The translations under genes and the position numbers were made by a program. Below, in pieces: positions 43,790-57,200 of a DNA stretch of 64,000 bases (positions are counted from its first letter, which is position 1; the number at the start of each line of letters is the position of its first letter). This stretch comes from Larix kaempferi. Its lineage: Eukaryota; Streptophyta; Pinopsida; Pinales; Pinaceae. The notes beneath the pieces were generated by a model. The model was not told the DNA's origin. It searched no databases and saw nothing but the letters and a program-made list of their open reading frames with translations. Location: assembly GCA_027924585.1 (NCBI GenBank), contig BSBM01001443.1, forward strand, positions 310,001-374,000, read 5' to 3'.

Positions 43790-46700
43790 ATGTCCCCAAC
43801 GAGGTCAGGGTACAAAGAATTGGGTCTCGAGCTTGTTTCTCTTGAGGACAAAAGCTCTCGCACACCCAAGCGACCTCTCATGGCAGGAGAGAAGAAAGAT
43901 GACGGGACAGGAGATCCTATCAAAATGTTGCTTGAGGAAGCCCTCACGCAGCAGAGGAACGAGATGATGGATAATTTCGCGCAAATCCTTCGGCGACTAC
44001 CAACAAGCGACGCATCTTCCTCGAGCGGAGGCGCCGCCCCCTTCAAGGTACAAATCAACTTTGATATCCCTATATTTGAAGGACAGATAGACGCAGATGC
44101 TGTAGATAAGTGGTTGAATCTACTAGAAGGGTATTTTTCTGTCCATAACTTTTCGAATAAAGAAAAGATTACTTTTGCGCTCCTCAAAGCCGTTCCCCAT
44201 GTCAAAGATTGGTGGGAAACATTCCGCGAGCAAAAGGACACAGAAGAAGGCTCATTATTTTCAGTCACGGCCACCTGGGAATCCTTCAGGGATGCTATTA
44301 AGGAACAATACTACCCTGTTGGAAGTTATGACGATTTGTATAGCAAATGGACCACACTGCGACAAGAAAGAGACCAAGCAGTGCCAGAGTTCACAAATAT
44401 CTTCCATACCTTGCGCACCAAGCTGGGTATCAAAGAATCAGAGCGACATCTGGTGCTCAAGTATCGCGGTGGTTTGCATAGATACATCCAGACCGAAATG
44501 GAATTTCTGGACATCTCTTCCTTGGGCGCGGGCCTACCGATATGCTGTCAAAATCGAGCAGAAGCTCAAACAAAAGACACGGCAATTTGGGCCTGGGAAC
44601 CCTTCATAGCAAAAGACAGGAAAGGGCAGCCCCAACACACAGAATAAAGGGCAAAGCAAAGATGGACAGCATCAGGACAACCAGTCCAAGCCGCAAGCAA
44701 AGAAGGACACCGGAAAAACAAAGAAAGATACCGGGAAGTGGTGCGACTTCCATAAGAGCCCTTGGCATAACACTGCTGATTGCCGCTCAAAGCAGTCACT
44801 GGTGGCCGAATTGAAAGCATCTGAATCAGATGCGGGTTCTGACTCTGAGTCCGAACCAGAAAGGGGAAGACGGATCATTGACGCGGAACCCAGTGCCACT
44901 GTTGCCACCACCAAGCTCCAGCCTGATGAACCAGACGAGCCAGAAGAAGGAGAATGCCTCTTCCATTCACAGATGTGGGTAAAAGGCACCCCACTGCATT
45001 TCATCGTTGATAGCGGTAGCTAGAAGAATCTCATCTCAGCAGAGGTCGTCAAGCGCCTGGCCCTACCGACAACGCCGCACTCACAACCCTATACCATTGG
45101 ATGGCTCCGCAAAGGAAGCGATCTCCGCGTCGGCCAGCAGTGCCGACTGCCATACGGCATCAAGCCCTTCAAGGATGAGGTATTGTGTGATGTTGCTCCT
45201 CTCGAAGTTTCAGATGTTCTTTTGGGCCAACCTTATTTATGGAAACGTCATGCTGTATATGAGTCTAGGCCTCGTAGTGTTATTATTTCTTTGAACAGGA
45301 AATTGTACAGGATACCCGAGGCAGTACCTCCTAGTGCTATTTCCTTGATCTCTGCCAAGCAATGCAGGAAGGTCATCTCTCAGACCGGGAAATTTGTCTT
45401 CTTCGTGATTCGCTCTCAGAGTGAAAGAAAGATCGCAGCCACATCCCGGGCCTCCGCGACCGATCTATCCACACAACAGAAGCAAGTGGATAAGGTGGTG
45501 GAAGGATACTCAGATATCTTCTCCTCTCCGGCCGGGGTACCTCTGCACTGCCAGGTCAAGCATCCCATCGATCTGACCCCAGGCGCACCGCTACCCAATG
45601 GGCCAGTCTATCGTCGCTCTCTATTGGAAAACGAGGAGATCAAGAGGCAGATCCAAGAATTGCTCCACAAGGGGCACATCCGTCCCAGTTCATCACCTTG
45701 TGGGAGCCCAATCGTGCTGGTGCAGAAGAAAGATGGGACCTGGCGACTCTGCATTGATTACCGGGCCCTGAATAAAATCACAGTCCGTAACCGGTACCCG
45801 ACTCCCCGAATCGACGACCTCCTTGACCATCTCACGGGGGCCAAATACTTCAGTAAGATTGATCTGAAGTCGGGCTACCACCAGGTCGCAATAGAACAGA
45901 CAGATGTATGGAAGACTGCCTTCAAGTCAAAAGAAGGTCTTTTTGAATGGCTGGTCATGCCTTTTGGTTTGACAAATGCTCCAGCAACTTTTATGAGGAT
46001 GATGGACGATATCCTACGACCTTTCACCAACAATTTTGTAGTGGTGTATCTGGATGACATCCTCATCTACAGCAAGACTTGGGAGGAACACTTGCAGGAT
46101 ATTCAGCAGATTCTGCACACCCTGCGGAAGCACAAACTATATGCAAACTTGGAAAAATGCTCCTTCGGCATGGACAGGGTCCATTACTTAGGCTACATCG
46201 TTGATCGACATGGTGTGCATGTGGATCCAGCCAAGATCCAGGTCATCCGTGACTGGCCAGCCCCAACCACACTCACTGAACTTCGGAGCTTCTTGGGCCT
46301 CGCCAATTTCTATCGCCGGTTCGTGCTGGGATTCTCTCATATCGCATGGGCCCTCAGCCAAGTGACCAGGGGTGGTGGTAAGGCAAAATTTGTGTGGGGC
46401 CTGTCCCAACAACAAGCCTTCGATGACTTGAAGAAGCGTTTGTGCTCATCGCCGGTACTCTCATTACCGAACCTGCAACATCCCTTTGAGATCGAGACAG
46501 ATGCTTCAGATTATGCTGTGGGTGCCGTTCTCACTCAACACGGCCACCCCGTGGCATATCACAGTGAGACACTATTAGATGCTGTTCGCAAGTACCCTAC
46601 CTATGACAAAGAAATGTACTCCATTGTACAAGCCTGCCGCCAGTGGAGACATTACATTCTTGGGAAGGAGACAGTCATCCACACTGATCACAAGCCACTA

Positions 46701-48351
46701 CAGTTCATGCAGACCCAAGGAAAGTTGCAGAATGACCGCCATCAGAAGTGGTCAACATATTTACAGCAGTTCCACCTCAACATCAAATATAAAACAGGGA
46801 GTACCAACCGAGTTGCTGACTGCCTCAGTCGACCTCCAGTCGCGGCACTTACCACGGTGCTAGACTCTTGTGGCCACGAGACCTCCGGATGGCCTCACCT
46901 CTATGAGACAGACCCTGACTTCTCCGCCACCTATCAAATGTTGGGCACCAACTCAGTGGTTGCTAATTTCCATCTTCAGGACGGGTTGTTGTGTCATCTG
47001 GGCCATCTCTGCGTTCCATCAAGCGAGCGTGCGAAGCTGATTTGGGAAGCTCACTATAGTCGGGGTGGCAGGACACTTTGGCGTCGAAAAGACAGTGGCA
47101 GTGTTGCAGAAACATTTCTACTGGCCGAAACTTCGACAGGATGTCGGCAAGTATATCAGGTCCTGCACCGCTTGCGCTATTGCCAAACCGACCACTAAGA
47201 AACAGGGCCTATACACCCCTCTACCTACTCCTGACAGGCCGTGGGAATCCATCTCAATGGACTACATGTCGGGCCTCCCGTCCACCAAGAGGGGAAACGA
47301 CTGTGTTTTCGTGGTTGTTGATCGCTTTTCCAAGATGGCGATTCTAGCCGCTTGCAAGAAGAACATCACAGCAGAAGCCACTGCCAAGCTCTTCTTTGAA
47401 CGAGTATGGGTACATTTTGGGATCCCACAGACCATTATCTCAGACCGTGACAGTCGGTTCCTCAGCTCATTCTGGTCAAGCCTTTGGTCACTGTTGGATA
47501 CCAAGCTCACCAAATCCACTTCCTTCCACCCCCAGACCGATGGACAAACGGAGGTCGTCAACCGTATGGTCGTACATATCCTGCGCATGTACAATTCAAC
47601 ACACCCCCGCACATGGGATGAGAGTCTCCCCTATGTCCAACATAGCTACAACCGAGCCTTGCATAGCTCAACTGGCCACAGCCCCTTTCAGGTGGGGTTG
47701 GGATTCCAACCATTGGGCCCCATGGATGTTGCACTTCCCCTTGCGACCACCTCGGCCGACTCGTCCCCAGAAGCTGACAAAGCCGCCCGGTTCATTGAAC
47801 GGATCCAGCATATCCGCCAACAGGTTCAGGATATTCTACATAAGTCTAATACCAAGTACAAGCAGCGCCATGATCAACATCGGGTGCCACATAAGTTTCA
47901 GGTGGGCGAGAAAGTTTGGTTGCATTCGCAGAAAGAACGCCTTACAGGGCCCCATCGAAAGCTTCGCCCACTCCGTTATGGGCCGTACACCATCACCAAG
48001 GCGGTGGGTGACAATGCTTTTGAGCTCAACATTCCACCCTTCCTGGGTCTGCTTCCAGTCTTCAACGTGGCTCTCCTTCGGCCATATTTCCCACCACTGT
48101 TAGACACCTCAGAGATAGCAGAGAAGTTGACACCAACAGAGCTCAACCCTGACTGCCTACAACAAGCATCCAGTGATCATATTGCAGACACACAGATCAA
48201 GGGCACTCGACATCAAAGGATCCAGCTTTATCGAGTTGTCAAAGCAGGGCAGCTCCTGCACCAAGGCAAGTGGCTCACCCAAGGCCAAATTCAGCAGAAA
48301 TTTCCTCATCTGATGGGGGAACTCAACGCAATGGAGACCATTGCTTCCTAA
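43790..48351 (+). pseudogene. gag-pol: Array unit 2 gag-pol polyprotein, four lesions
   Basis: ATG 43790 to TAA 48349-48351. Lesions against the other copies are an extra G at 44530-44532 (gag, SLGA region), TAG for CAG at 44607-44609 (before the knuckle), TAG for CAG at 45021-45023 (directly after protease DSGS, shared with units 3 and 4), and an extra G in 47062-47065 (integrase zinc-binding region, just before GHFG). RT and RNase H lie in the intact frame 45183-47198 with YLDDILIYS and ETDASDYAVG. Integrase core and tail are in the frame ending at 48351. This is the most damaged 5' half of the array. Confidence 0.88.
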
Positions 48352-48362
48352 GGAGGGAGGAT
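48350..48362 (+). promoter_or_regulatory. PPT of array unit 2
   Basis: AAGGAGGGAGGAT abutting LTR D and overlapping the TAA stop. Confidence 0.8.
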
Positions 48363-48987
48363 TGATCCAGGTGGATATTGGTGGCCACCCACCTTTCCAA
48401 CTGGCTCAAAACAGTTTTATGGCAATTTTGGTATTGTACTATTTTTAGCAGTTTTTCGGGGTCCTGAACTTCCGGGGCCATTTTGAGGCCCTAAACGACC
48501 TTTTTTGGCAATTTGGGGGGCCAAATGGTTGCCACCGGCATGCATTTGGCCCTATTCGAAAGTTGTAAATCTCGGATAGACCTTTCCAACGAGCTACCGA
48601 GCGCCCCAAACGGAGATCGTATGCAAAAGTTACGACCCCGGGAAGTTGATGTACTAACTTACCCAAACGGGGCCCACATGACTTTTGGCGCTTCATCTCC
48701 TAGGGTTAGGTTTTTGGATGTCTAGGGTTTTTGACATTCCTATTTATTGTAAAAAGGCCTTGAGAGCCTCATTGTAACCATCTTCTTGCGAAATGAGAGC
48801 AGCCGTCACATCTCTTCTCAGAGATAAGCCGCCACCATTCCAGCAAGCTTGTTTTCCGCTGCATTTTACAGTTCTAGCTTATTTCCTTATTGAATAGAAA
48901 ACCAGTTTTACTGTATCTCTGTTATTTTGTGTTAAGCATCTGATAATAATCTGTATTCATTTCATTCTGCTCATAAAATCCGGATCA
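48363..48987 (+). mobile_element. LTR D, 625 bp
   Basis: One base longer than the others because of TTTTTCGGGGTCC. Other private variants are GCCACCGGCATG and GGCCCTATTCG. Confidence 0.9.
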
Positions 48988-48988
48988 G

Positions 48989-49000
48989 TGGTATCAGAGC
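48989..49000 (+). promoter_or_regulatory. PBS after LTR D
   Basis: TGGTATCAGAGC. Confidence 0.85.
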
Positions 49001-49025
49001 GGTCTGCTCCTTGTCGTCTTAATAC

Positions 49026-52000
49026 ATGTCCCCAACGAGGTCAGGGTACAAAGAATTGGGTCTCGAGCTTGTTTCTCTTGAGGAGAAAAGCTCTCGCACA
49101 CCCAAGCGACCTCTCATGGCAGGAGATAAGAAAGATGACGGGACAGGAGATCCTATCAAAATGTTGCTTGAGGAAGCCCTCATGCAGCAGAGGAACGAGA
49201 TGATGGATAATTTCGCGCAAATCCTTCGGCGACTACCAACAAGCGACGCATCTTCCTCGAGCGGAGGCGCCGCCCCCTTCAAGGTACAAATCAACTTTGA
49301 TATCCCTATATTTGAAGGACAGATAGACGCAGATGCTGTAGATAAGTGGTTGAATCTACTAGAAGGGTATTTTTCTGTCCATAACTTTTCGAATAAAGAA
49401 AAGATTACTTTTGCGCTCCTCAAAGCCGTTCCCCATGTCAAAGATTGGTGGGAAACATTCCGCGAGCAAAAGGACACAGAAGAAGGCTCATTATTTTCAG
49501 TCACGGCCACCTGGGAATCCTTCAGGGATGCTATTAAGGAACAATACTACCCTGTTGGAAGTTATGACGATTTGTATAGCAAATGGACCACACTGCGACA
49601 AGAAAGAGACCAAGCAGTGCCAGAGTTCACAAATATCTTCCATACCTTGCGCACCAAGCTGGGTATCAAAGAATCAGAGCGACATCTGGTGCTCAAGTAT
49701 CGCGGTGGTTTGCATAGATACATCCAGACCGAAATGGAATTTCTGGACATCTCTTCCTTGGGCGCGGCCTACCGATATGCTGTCAAAATCGAGCAGAAGC
49801 TCAAACAAAAGACACGGCAATTTGGGCCTGGGAACCCTTCACAGCAAAAGACAGGAAAGGGCAGCCCCAACCCACAGAATAAAGGGCAGAGCAAAGATGG
49901 ACAGCATCAGGACAACCAGTCCAAGCCGCAAGCAAAGAAGGACACCGGAAAAACAAAGAAAGATACCGAGAAGTGGTGCGACTTCCATAAGAGCCCTTGG
50001 CATAACACTGCTGATTGCCGCTCAAAGCAGTCACTGGTGGCCGAATTGAAAGCATCTGAATCAGATGCGTGTTCTGACTCTGAGTCCGAACCAGAAAGGG
50101 GAAGACGGATCATTGACGCGGAACCCAGTGCCACTGTTGCCACCACCAAGCTCCAGCCTGATGAACCAGACGAGCCAGAAGAAGGATAACGCCTCTTCCA
50201 TTCACAGATGTGGGTAAAAGGCACCCCACTGCATTTCATCGTTGATAGCGGTAGCTAGAAGAATCTCATCTCAGCAGAGGTCGTCAAGCGCCTGGCCCTA
50301 CCGACAACGCCGCACCCACAACCCTATACCATTGGATGGCTCCGCAAAGGAAGCGATCTCCGCGTCAGCCAGCAGTGCCAACTGCCATACGGCATCAAGC
50401 CCTTCAAGGATGAGGTATTGTGTGATGTTGCTCCTCTCGAAGTTTCAGATGTTCTTTTGGGCCAACCTTATTTATGGAAACGTCATGCTGTATATGAGTC
50501 TAGGCCTCGTAGTGTTATTATTTCTTTGAACAGGAAATTGTACAGGATACCCGAGGCAGTACCTCCTAGTGCTATTTCCTTGATCTCTGCCAAGCAATGC
50601 AGGAAGGTCATCTCTCAGACCGGGAAATTTGTCTTCTTCGTGATTCGCTCTCAGAGTGAAAGAAAGATCGCAGCCACATCCCGGGCCTCCGCGACCGATC
50701 TATCCACACAACAGATGCAAGTGGATAAGGTGGTGGAAGGATACTCAGATATCTTCTCCTCTCCGACCGGGGGTACCTCTGCACTGCCAGGTCAAGCATC
50801 CCATCGATCTGACCCCAGGCGCACCGCTACCCAATGGGCCAGTCTATCGTCGCTCTCTGTTGGAAAACGAGGAGATCAAGAGGCAGATCCAAGAATTGCT
50901 CCACAAGGGGCACATCCATCCCATTTCATCACCTTGTGGGAGCCCAATCGTGCTGGTGCAGAAGAAAGATGGGACCTGGCGACTCTGCATTGATTACCGG
51001 GCCCTGAATAAAATCACAGTCCGTAACCGGTACCCGATTCCCCGAATCGACGACCTCCTTGACCAGCTCACGGGGGCCAAATACTTCAGTAAGATTGATC
51101 TGAAGTCGGGCTACCACCAGGTCCCAATAGAACAGACAGATGTATGGAAGACTGCCTTCAAGTCAAAAGAAGGTCTTTTTGAATGGCTGGTCATGCCTTT
51201 TGGTTTGACAAATGCTCCAGCAACTTTTATGAGGATGATGGACGATATCCTACGACCTTTCACCAACAATTTTGTAGTGGTGTATCTGGATGACATCCTC
51301 ATCTACACCAAGACTTGGGAGGAACACTTGCAGCATATTCAGCAGATTCTGCACACCCTGCGGAAGCACAAACTATATGCAAACTTGGAAAAATGCTCCT
51401 TCGGCATGGACAGGTTCCATTACTTAGGCTACATCATTGATCGACATGGTGTGCATGTGGATCCAGCCAAGATGCAGGTCATCCGTGACTGGCCAGCCCC
51501 AACCACACTCACTGAACTTCGGAGCTTCTTGGGCCTCGCCAATTTCTATCGCCGGTTCGTGCTGGGATTCTCTCATATCGCATGGGCCCTCAGCCAAGTG
51601 ACCAGAGGTGGTGGTAAGGCAAAATTTGTGTGGGGCCTGTCCCAACAACAAGCCTTCGATGACTTGAAGAAGCGTTTGTGCTCATCGCCGGTACTCTCAT
51701 TACCGAACCTGCAACTTCCCTTTGAGATCGAGACAGATGCTTCAGATTATGCTGTGGGTGCCGTTCTCACTCAACACGGCCACCCCGTGGCATATCACAG
51801 TGAGACACTATCAGATGATGTTCGCAAGTACCCTACCTATGACAAAGAAATGTACTCCATTGTACAAGCCTGCCGCCAGTGGAGACATTACATTCTTGGG
51901 AAGGAGACAGTCATCCACACTGATCACAAGCCACTACAGTTCATGCAGACCCAAGGAAAGTTGCAGAATGACCGCCATCAGAAGTGGTCAAAATATTTAC

Positions 52001-53586
52001 AGCAGTTCCACCTCAACATCAAATATAAAACAGGGAGTACCAACCGAGTTGCTGACTGCCTCAGTCGACCTCCAGTCGCGGCACTTACCACGGTGCTAGA
52101 CTCTTGTGGCCACGAGACCTCCGGATGGCCTCACCTCTATGAGACAGACCCTGACTTCTCCGCCACCTATCAAATGTTGGGCACCAACTCAGTGGTTGCT
52201 AATTTCCATCTTCAGGACGGGTTGTTGTGTCATATGGGCCATCTCTGCGTTCCATCAAGCGAGCGTGCGAAGCTGATTTGGGAAGCTCGCTATAGTCGGG
52301 TGGCAGGACACTTTGGCGTCGAAAAGACAGTGGCAGTGTTGCAGAAACATTTCTACTGGCCGAAACTTCGACAGGATGTCGGCAAGTATATCAGGTCCTG
52401 CACCGCTTGCGCTATTGCCAAACCGACCACTAAGAAACAGGGCCTATACACCCCTCTGCCTACTCCTGAGAGGCCGTGGGAATTTATCTCAATGGACTAC
52501 ATGTCGGGCCTCCCGTCCACCAAGAGGGGAAACGACTGTGTTTTCGTGGTTGTTGATCGCTTTTCCAGGATGGCGATTCTAGCCGCTTGCAAGAAGAACA
52601 TCACAGCAGAAGCCACTGCCAAGCTCTTCTTTGAACGAGTATGTTTACATTTTGGGATCCCACAGACCATTATCTCAGACCGTGACAGTCGGTTCCTCAG
52701 CTCATTCTGGTCAAGCCTTTGGTCACTGTTGGATACCAAGCTCACCAAATCCACTGCCTTCCACCCCCAGACCGATGGACAAACGGAGGTCGTCAACCGT
52801 ATGGTCGTACATATCCTGCGCATGTACAATTCAACACACCCCCGCACATGGGATGAGAGTCTCCCCTATGTCCAACATAGCTACAACCGAGCCTTGCATA
52901 GCTCAACTGGCCACAGCCCCTTTCAGGTGGGGTTGGGATTCCAACCATTGGGCCCCATGGATGTTGCACTTCCCCTTGCGACCACCTCGGCCGACTCGTC
53001 CCCAGAAGCTGACAAAGCCGCCCGGTTCATTGAACGGATCCAGCATATCCGCCAACAGGTTCAGGATATTCTACAGAAGTCTAATACCAAGTACAAGCAG
53101 CGCCATGATCAACATCGGGTGCCACATAAGTTTCAGGTGGGCGACAAAGTTTGGTTGCATTTGCAGAAAGAACGCCTTACAGGGCCCCATCGAAAGCTTC
53201 GCCCACTCCGTTATGGGCCGTACACCATCACCAAGGCGGTGGGTGACAATGCTTTTGAGCTCAACATTCCCCCCTTCCTGGGTCTGCATCCAGTCTTCAA
53301 CGTGGCTCTCCTTCGGCCATATTTCCCACCACTGTTAGACACCTCAGAGATAGCAGAGAAGTTGACACCAACAGAGCTCAACCCTGACTGCCTACAACAA
53401 GCATCCAGTGATCATATTGCAGACACACAGATCAAGGGCACTCGACATCAAAGGATCCAGCTTTATCGAGTTGTCAAAGCAGGGTAGCTCCTGCACCAAG
53501 GCAAGTGGCTCACCCAAGGCCAAATTCAGCAAAAATTTCCTCATCTGATGGGGGAACTCAACGCAATGGAGACCATTGCTTCCTAA
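49026..53586 (+). pseudogene. gag-pol: Array unit 3 gag-pol polyprotein, four lesions
   Basis: ATG 49026 to TAA 53584-53586. Gag is open for 387 codons and includes the knuckle CDFHKSPWH. Lesions are TAA for GAA at 50187-50189 (acidic linker before protease), TAG for CAG at 50256-50258 (after DSGS, shared with units 2 and 4), a fifth G at 50769-50773 (between protease and RT, shared with unit 4), and TAG for CAG at 53485-53487 in the chromodomain-like tail. From 50769 the RT, RNase H and integrase frame is open to 53487. Private missense changes include PISSP for PSSSP in the RT N-terminal loop and CLHFG for WVHFG in integrase. Confidence 0.88.
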
Positions 53587-53597
53587 GGAGGGAGGAT
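53585..53597 (+). promoter_or_regulatory. PPT of array unit 3
   Basis: AAGGAGGGAGGAT abutting LTR E. Confidence 0.8.
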
Positions 53598-54221
53598 TGA
53601 TCCAGGTGGATATTAGTGGCCACCCACCTTTCCAACTGGCTCAAAACAGTTTTATGGCAATTTTGGTATTGTACTATTTTTAGCAGTTTTTCGGGTCCTG
53701 AACTTCCGGGGCCATTTTGAGGCCCTAAACGACCTTTTTTGGCAATTTGGGGGGCCAAATGGTTGCCTCCGGCATGCATTTGGCCCCATTCAAAAGTTGT
53801 AAATCTCGGATAGACCTTTCCAACGAGCTACCGAACGCCCCAAACGAAGATCGTATGCAAAAGTTACGACCCCGGGAAGTTGATGTACTAACTTACCCAA
53901 ACGGGGCCCACATGACTTTTGGCGCTTCATCTCCTAGGGTTAGGTTTTTGGATGTCTAGGGTTTTTGACATTCCTGTTTATTGTAAAAAGGCCTTGAGAG
54001 CCTCATTGTAACCATCTTCTTGCGAAATGAGAGCAGCCGTCACATCTCTTCTCAGAGATAAGCCGCCACCATTCCAGCAAGCTTGTTTTCCGCTGCATTT
54101 TACAGTTCTAGCTTATTTCCTTATTGAATAGAAAACCAGTTTTACTGTATCTCTGTTATTTTGTGTTAAGCATCTGATAATAATCTGTATTCATTTCGTT
54201 CTGCTCATAAAATCCGGATCA
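53598..54221 (+). mobile_element. LTR E, 624 bp
   Basis: Private variants include GGATATTAGTGG, CCCCATTCAAAAG, CCGAACGCCCC and AACGAAGATCG, mostly C-to-T or G-to-A type changes. Confidence 0.9.
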
Positions 54222-54222
54222 G

Positions 54223-54234
54223 TGGTATCAGAGC
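54223..54234 (+). promoter_or_regulatory. PBS after LTR E
   Basis: TGGTATCAGAGC. Confidence 0.85.
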
Positions 54235-54259
54235 GGTCTGCTCCTTGTCGTCTTAATAC

Positions 54260-57200
54260 ATGTCCCCAACGAGTCCAGGGTACAAAGAATTGGGTCTCGA
54301 GCTTGTTTCTCTTGAGGACAAAAGCTCTCGCACACCCAAGCGACCTCTCATGGCAGGAGAGAAGAAAGATGACGGGACAGGAGATCCTATCAAAATGTTG
54401 CTTGAGGAATCCCTCACGCAGCAGAGGAACGAGATGATGGATAATTTCGCGCAAATCCTTCGGCGACTACCAACAAGCGACGCATCTTCCTCGAGCGGAG
54501 GCGCCGCCCCCTTCAAGGTACAAATCAACTTTGATATCCCTATATTTGAAGGACAGATAGACGCAGATGCTGTAGATAAGTGGTTGAATCTACTAGAAGG
54601 GTATTTTTCTGTCCATAACTTTTCGAATAAAGAAAAGATTACTTTTGCGCTCCTCAAAGCCGTTCCCCATGTCAAAGATTGGTGGGAAACATACCGCGAG
54701 CAAAAGGACACAGAAGAAGGCTCATTATTTTCAGTCACGGCCACCTGGGAATCCTTCAGGGATGCTATTAAGGAACAATACTACCCTGTTGGAAGTTATG
54801 ACGATTTGTATAGCAAATGGACCACACTGCGACAAGAAAGAGACCAAGCAGTGCCAGAGTTCACAAATATCTTCCATACCTTGCGCACCAAGCTGGGTAT
54901 CAAAGAATCAGAGCGACATCTGGTGCTCAAGTATCGCGGTGGTTTTCATAGATACATCCATACCGAAATGGAATTTCTGGACATCTCTTCCTTGGGCGCG
55001 GCCTACCGATATGCTGTCAAAATCGAGCAGAAGCTCAAACAAAAGACACGGCAATTTGGGCCTGGGAACCCTTCACAGCAAAAGACAGGAAAGGGCAGCC
55101 CCAACCCACAGAATAAAGGGCAGAGCAAATATGGACAGCATCAGGACAACCAGTCCAAGCCGTAAGCAAAGAAGGACACCGGAAAAACAAAGAAAGATAC
55201 CGGGAAGTGGTGCGACTTCCATAAGAGCCCTTGGCATAACACTGCTGATTGCCGCTCAAAGCAGTCACTGGTGGCCGAATTGAAAGCATCTGAATCAGAT
55301 GCGGGTTCTGACTCTGAGTCCGAACCAGAAAGGGGAAGACGGATCATTGACGCGGAACCCAGTGCCACTGTTGCCACCACCAAGCTCCAGCCTGATGAAC
55401 CAGACGAGCCAGAAGAAGGAGAACGCCTCTTCCATTCACAGATGTGGGTAAAAGGCACCCCACTGCATTTCATCGTTGATAGCGGTAGCTAGAAGAATCT
55501 CATCTCAGCAGAGGTCGTCAAGCGCCTGGCCCTACCGACAACGCCGCACCCACAACCCTATACCATTGGATGGCTCCGCAAAGGAAGCGATCTCCGCGTC
55601 AGCCAGCAGTGCCGACTGCCATACGGCATCAAGCCCTTCAAGGATGAGGTGTTGTGTGATGTTGCTCCTCTCGAAGTTTCAGATGTTCTTTTGGGCCAGC
55701 CTTATTTATGGAAACGTCATGCTGTATATGAGTCTAGGCCTCGTAGTGTTATTATTTCTTTGAACAGGAAATTGTACAGGATACCCGAGGCAGTACCTCC
55801 TAGTGCTATTTCCTTGATCTCTGCCAAGCAATGCAGGAAGGTCATCTCTCAGACCGGGAAATTTGTCTTCTTTGTGATTCGCTCTCAGAGTGAAAGAAAG
55901 ATCGCAGCCACATCCCGGGCCTCCGCGACCGATCTATCCACACAACAGAAGCAAGTGGATAAGGTGGTGGAAGGATACTCAGATATCTTCTCCTCTCCGA
56001 CCGGGGGTACCTCTGCACTGCCAGGTCAAGCATCCCATCGATCTGACCCCAGGCGCACCGCTACCCAATGGGCCAGTCTATCGTCGCTCTCTGTTGGAAA
56101 ACGAGGAGATCAAGAGGCAGATCCAAGAATTGCTCCACAAGGGGCACATCCGTCCCAGTTCATCACCTTGTGGGAGCCCAATCGTGCTGGTGCAGAAGAA
56201 AGATGGGACCTGGCGACTCTGCATTGATTACCGGGCCCTGAATAAAATCACAGTCCGTAACCGGTACCCGATTCCCCGAATCGACGACCTCCTTGACCAG
56301 CTCACGGGGGCCAAATACTTCAGTAAGATTGATCTGAAGTCGGGCTACCACCAGGTCGCAATAGAACAGACAGATGTATGGAAGACTGCCTTCAAGTCAA
56401 AAGAAGGTCTTTTTGAATGGCTGGTCATGCCTTTTGGTTTGACAAATGCTCCAGCAACTTTTATGAGGATGATGGACGATATCCTACGACCTTTCACCAA
56501 CAATTTTGTAGTGGTGTATCTGGATGACATCCTCATCTACAGCAAGACTTGGGAGGAACACTTGCAGCATATTCAGCAGATTCTGCACACCCTGCGGAAG
56601 CACAAACTATATGCAAACTTGGAAAAATGCTCCTTCGGCATGGACAGGGTCCATTACTTAGGCCACATCGTTGATCGACATGGTGTGCATGTGGATCCAG
56701 CCAAGATCCAGGTCATCCGTGACTGGCCAACCCCAACCACACTCACTGAACTTCGGAGCTTCTTGGGCCTCGCCAATTTCTATCGCCGGTTCGTGCTGGG
56801 ATTCTCTCATATCGCATGGGCCCTCAGCCAAGTGACCAGGGGTGGTGGTAAGGCAAAATTTGTGTGGGGCCTGTCCCAACAACAAGCCTTCGATGACTTG
56901 AAGAAGCGTTTGTGCTCATCGCCGGTACTCTCATTACCGAACCTGCAACATCCCTTTGAGATCGAGACAGATGCTTCAGATTATGCTGTGGGTGCCGTTC
57001 TCACTCAACACGGCCACCCCGTGGCATATCACAGTGAGACACTATCAGATGCTGTTCGCAAGTACCCTACCTATGACAAAGAAATGTACTCCATTGTACA
57101 AGCCTGCCGCCAGTGGAGACATTACATTCTTGGGAAGGAGACAGTCATCCACACTGATCACAAGCCACTACAGTTCATGCAGACCCAAGGAAAGTTGCAG

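Noticed and set aside
43783-44274. Minus-strand ORFs of 163 codons over gag in several units
   Set aside because: Mirror of the gag frame, lost where units have indels, with no splice or promoter signals like those at 32921-34641.
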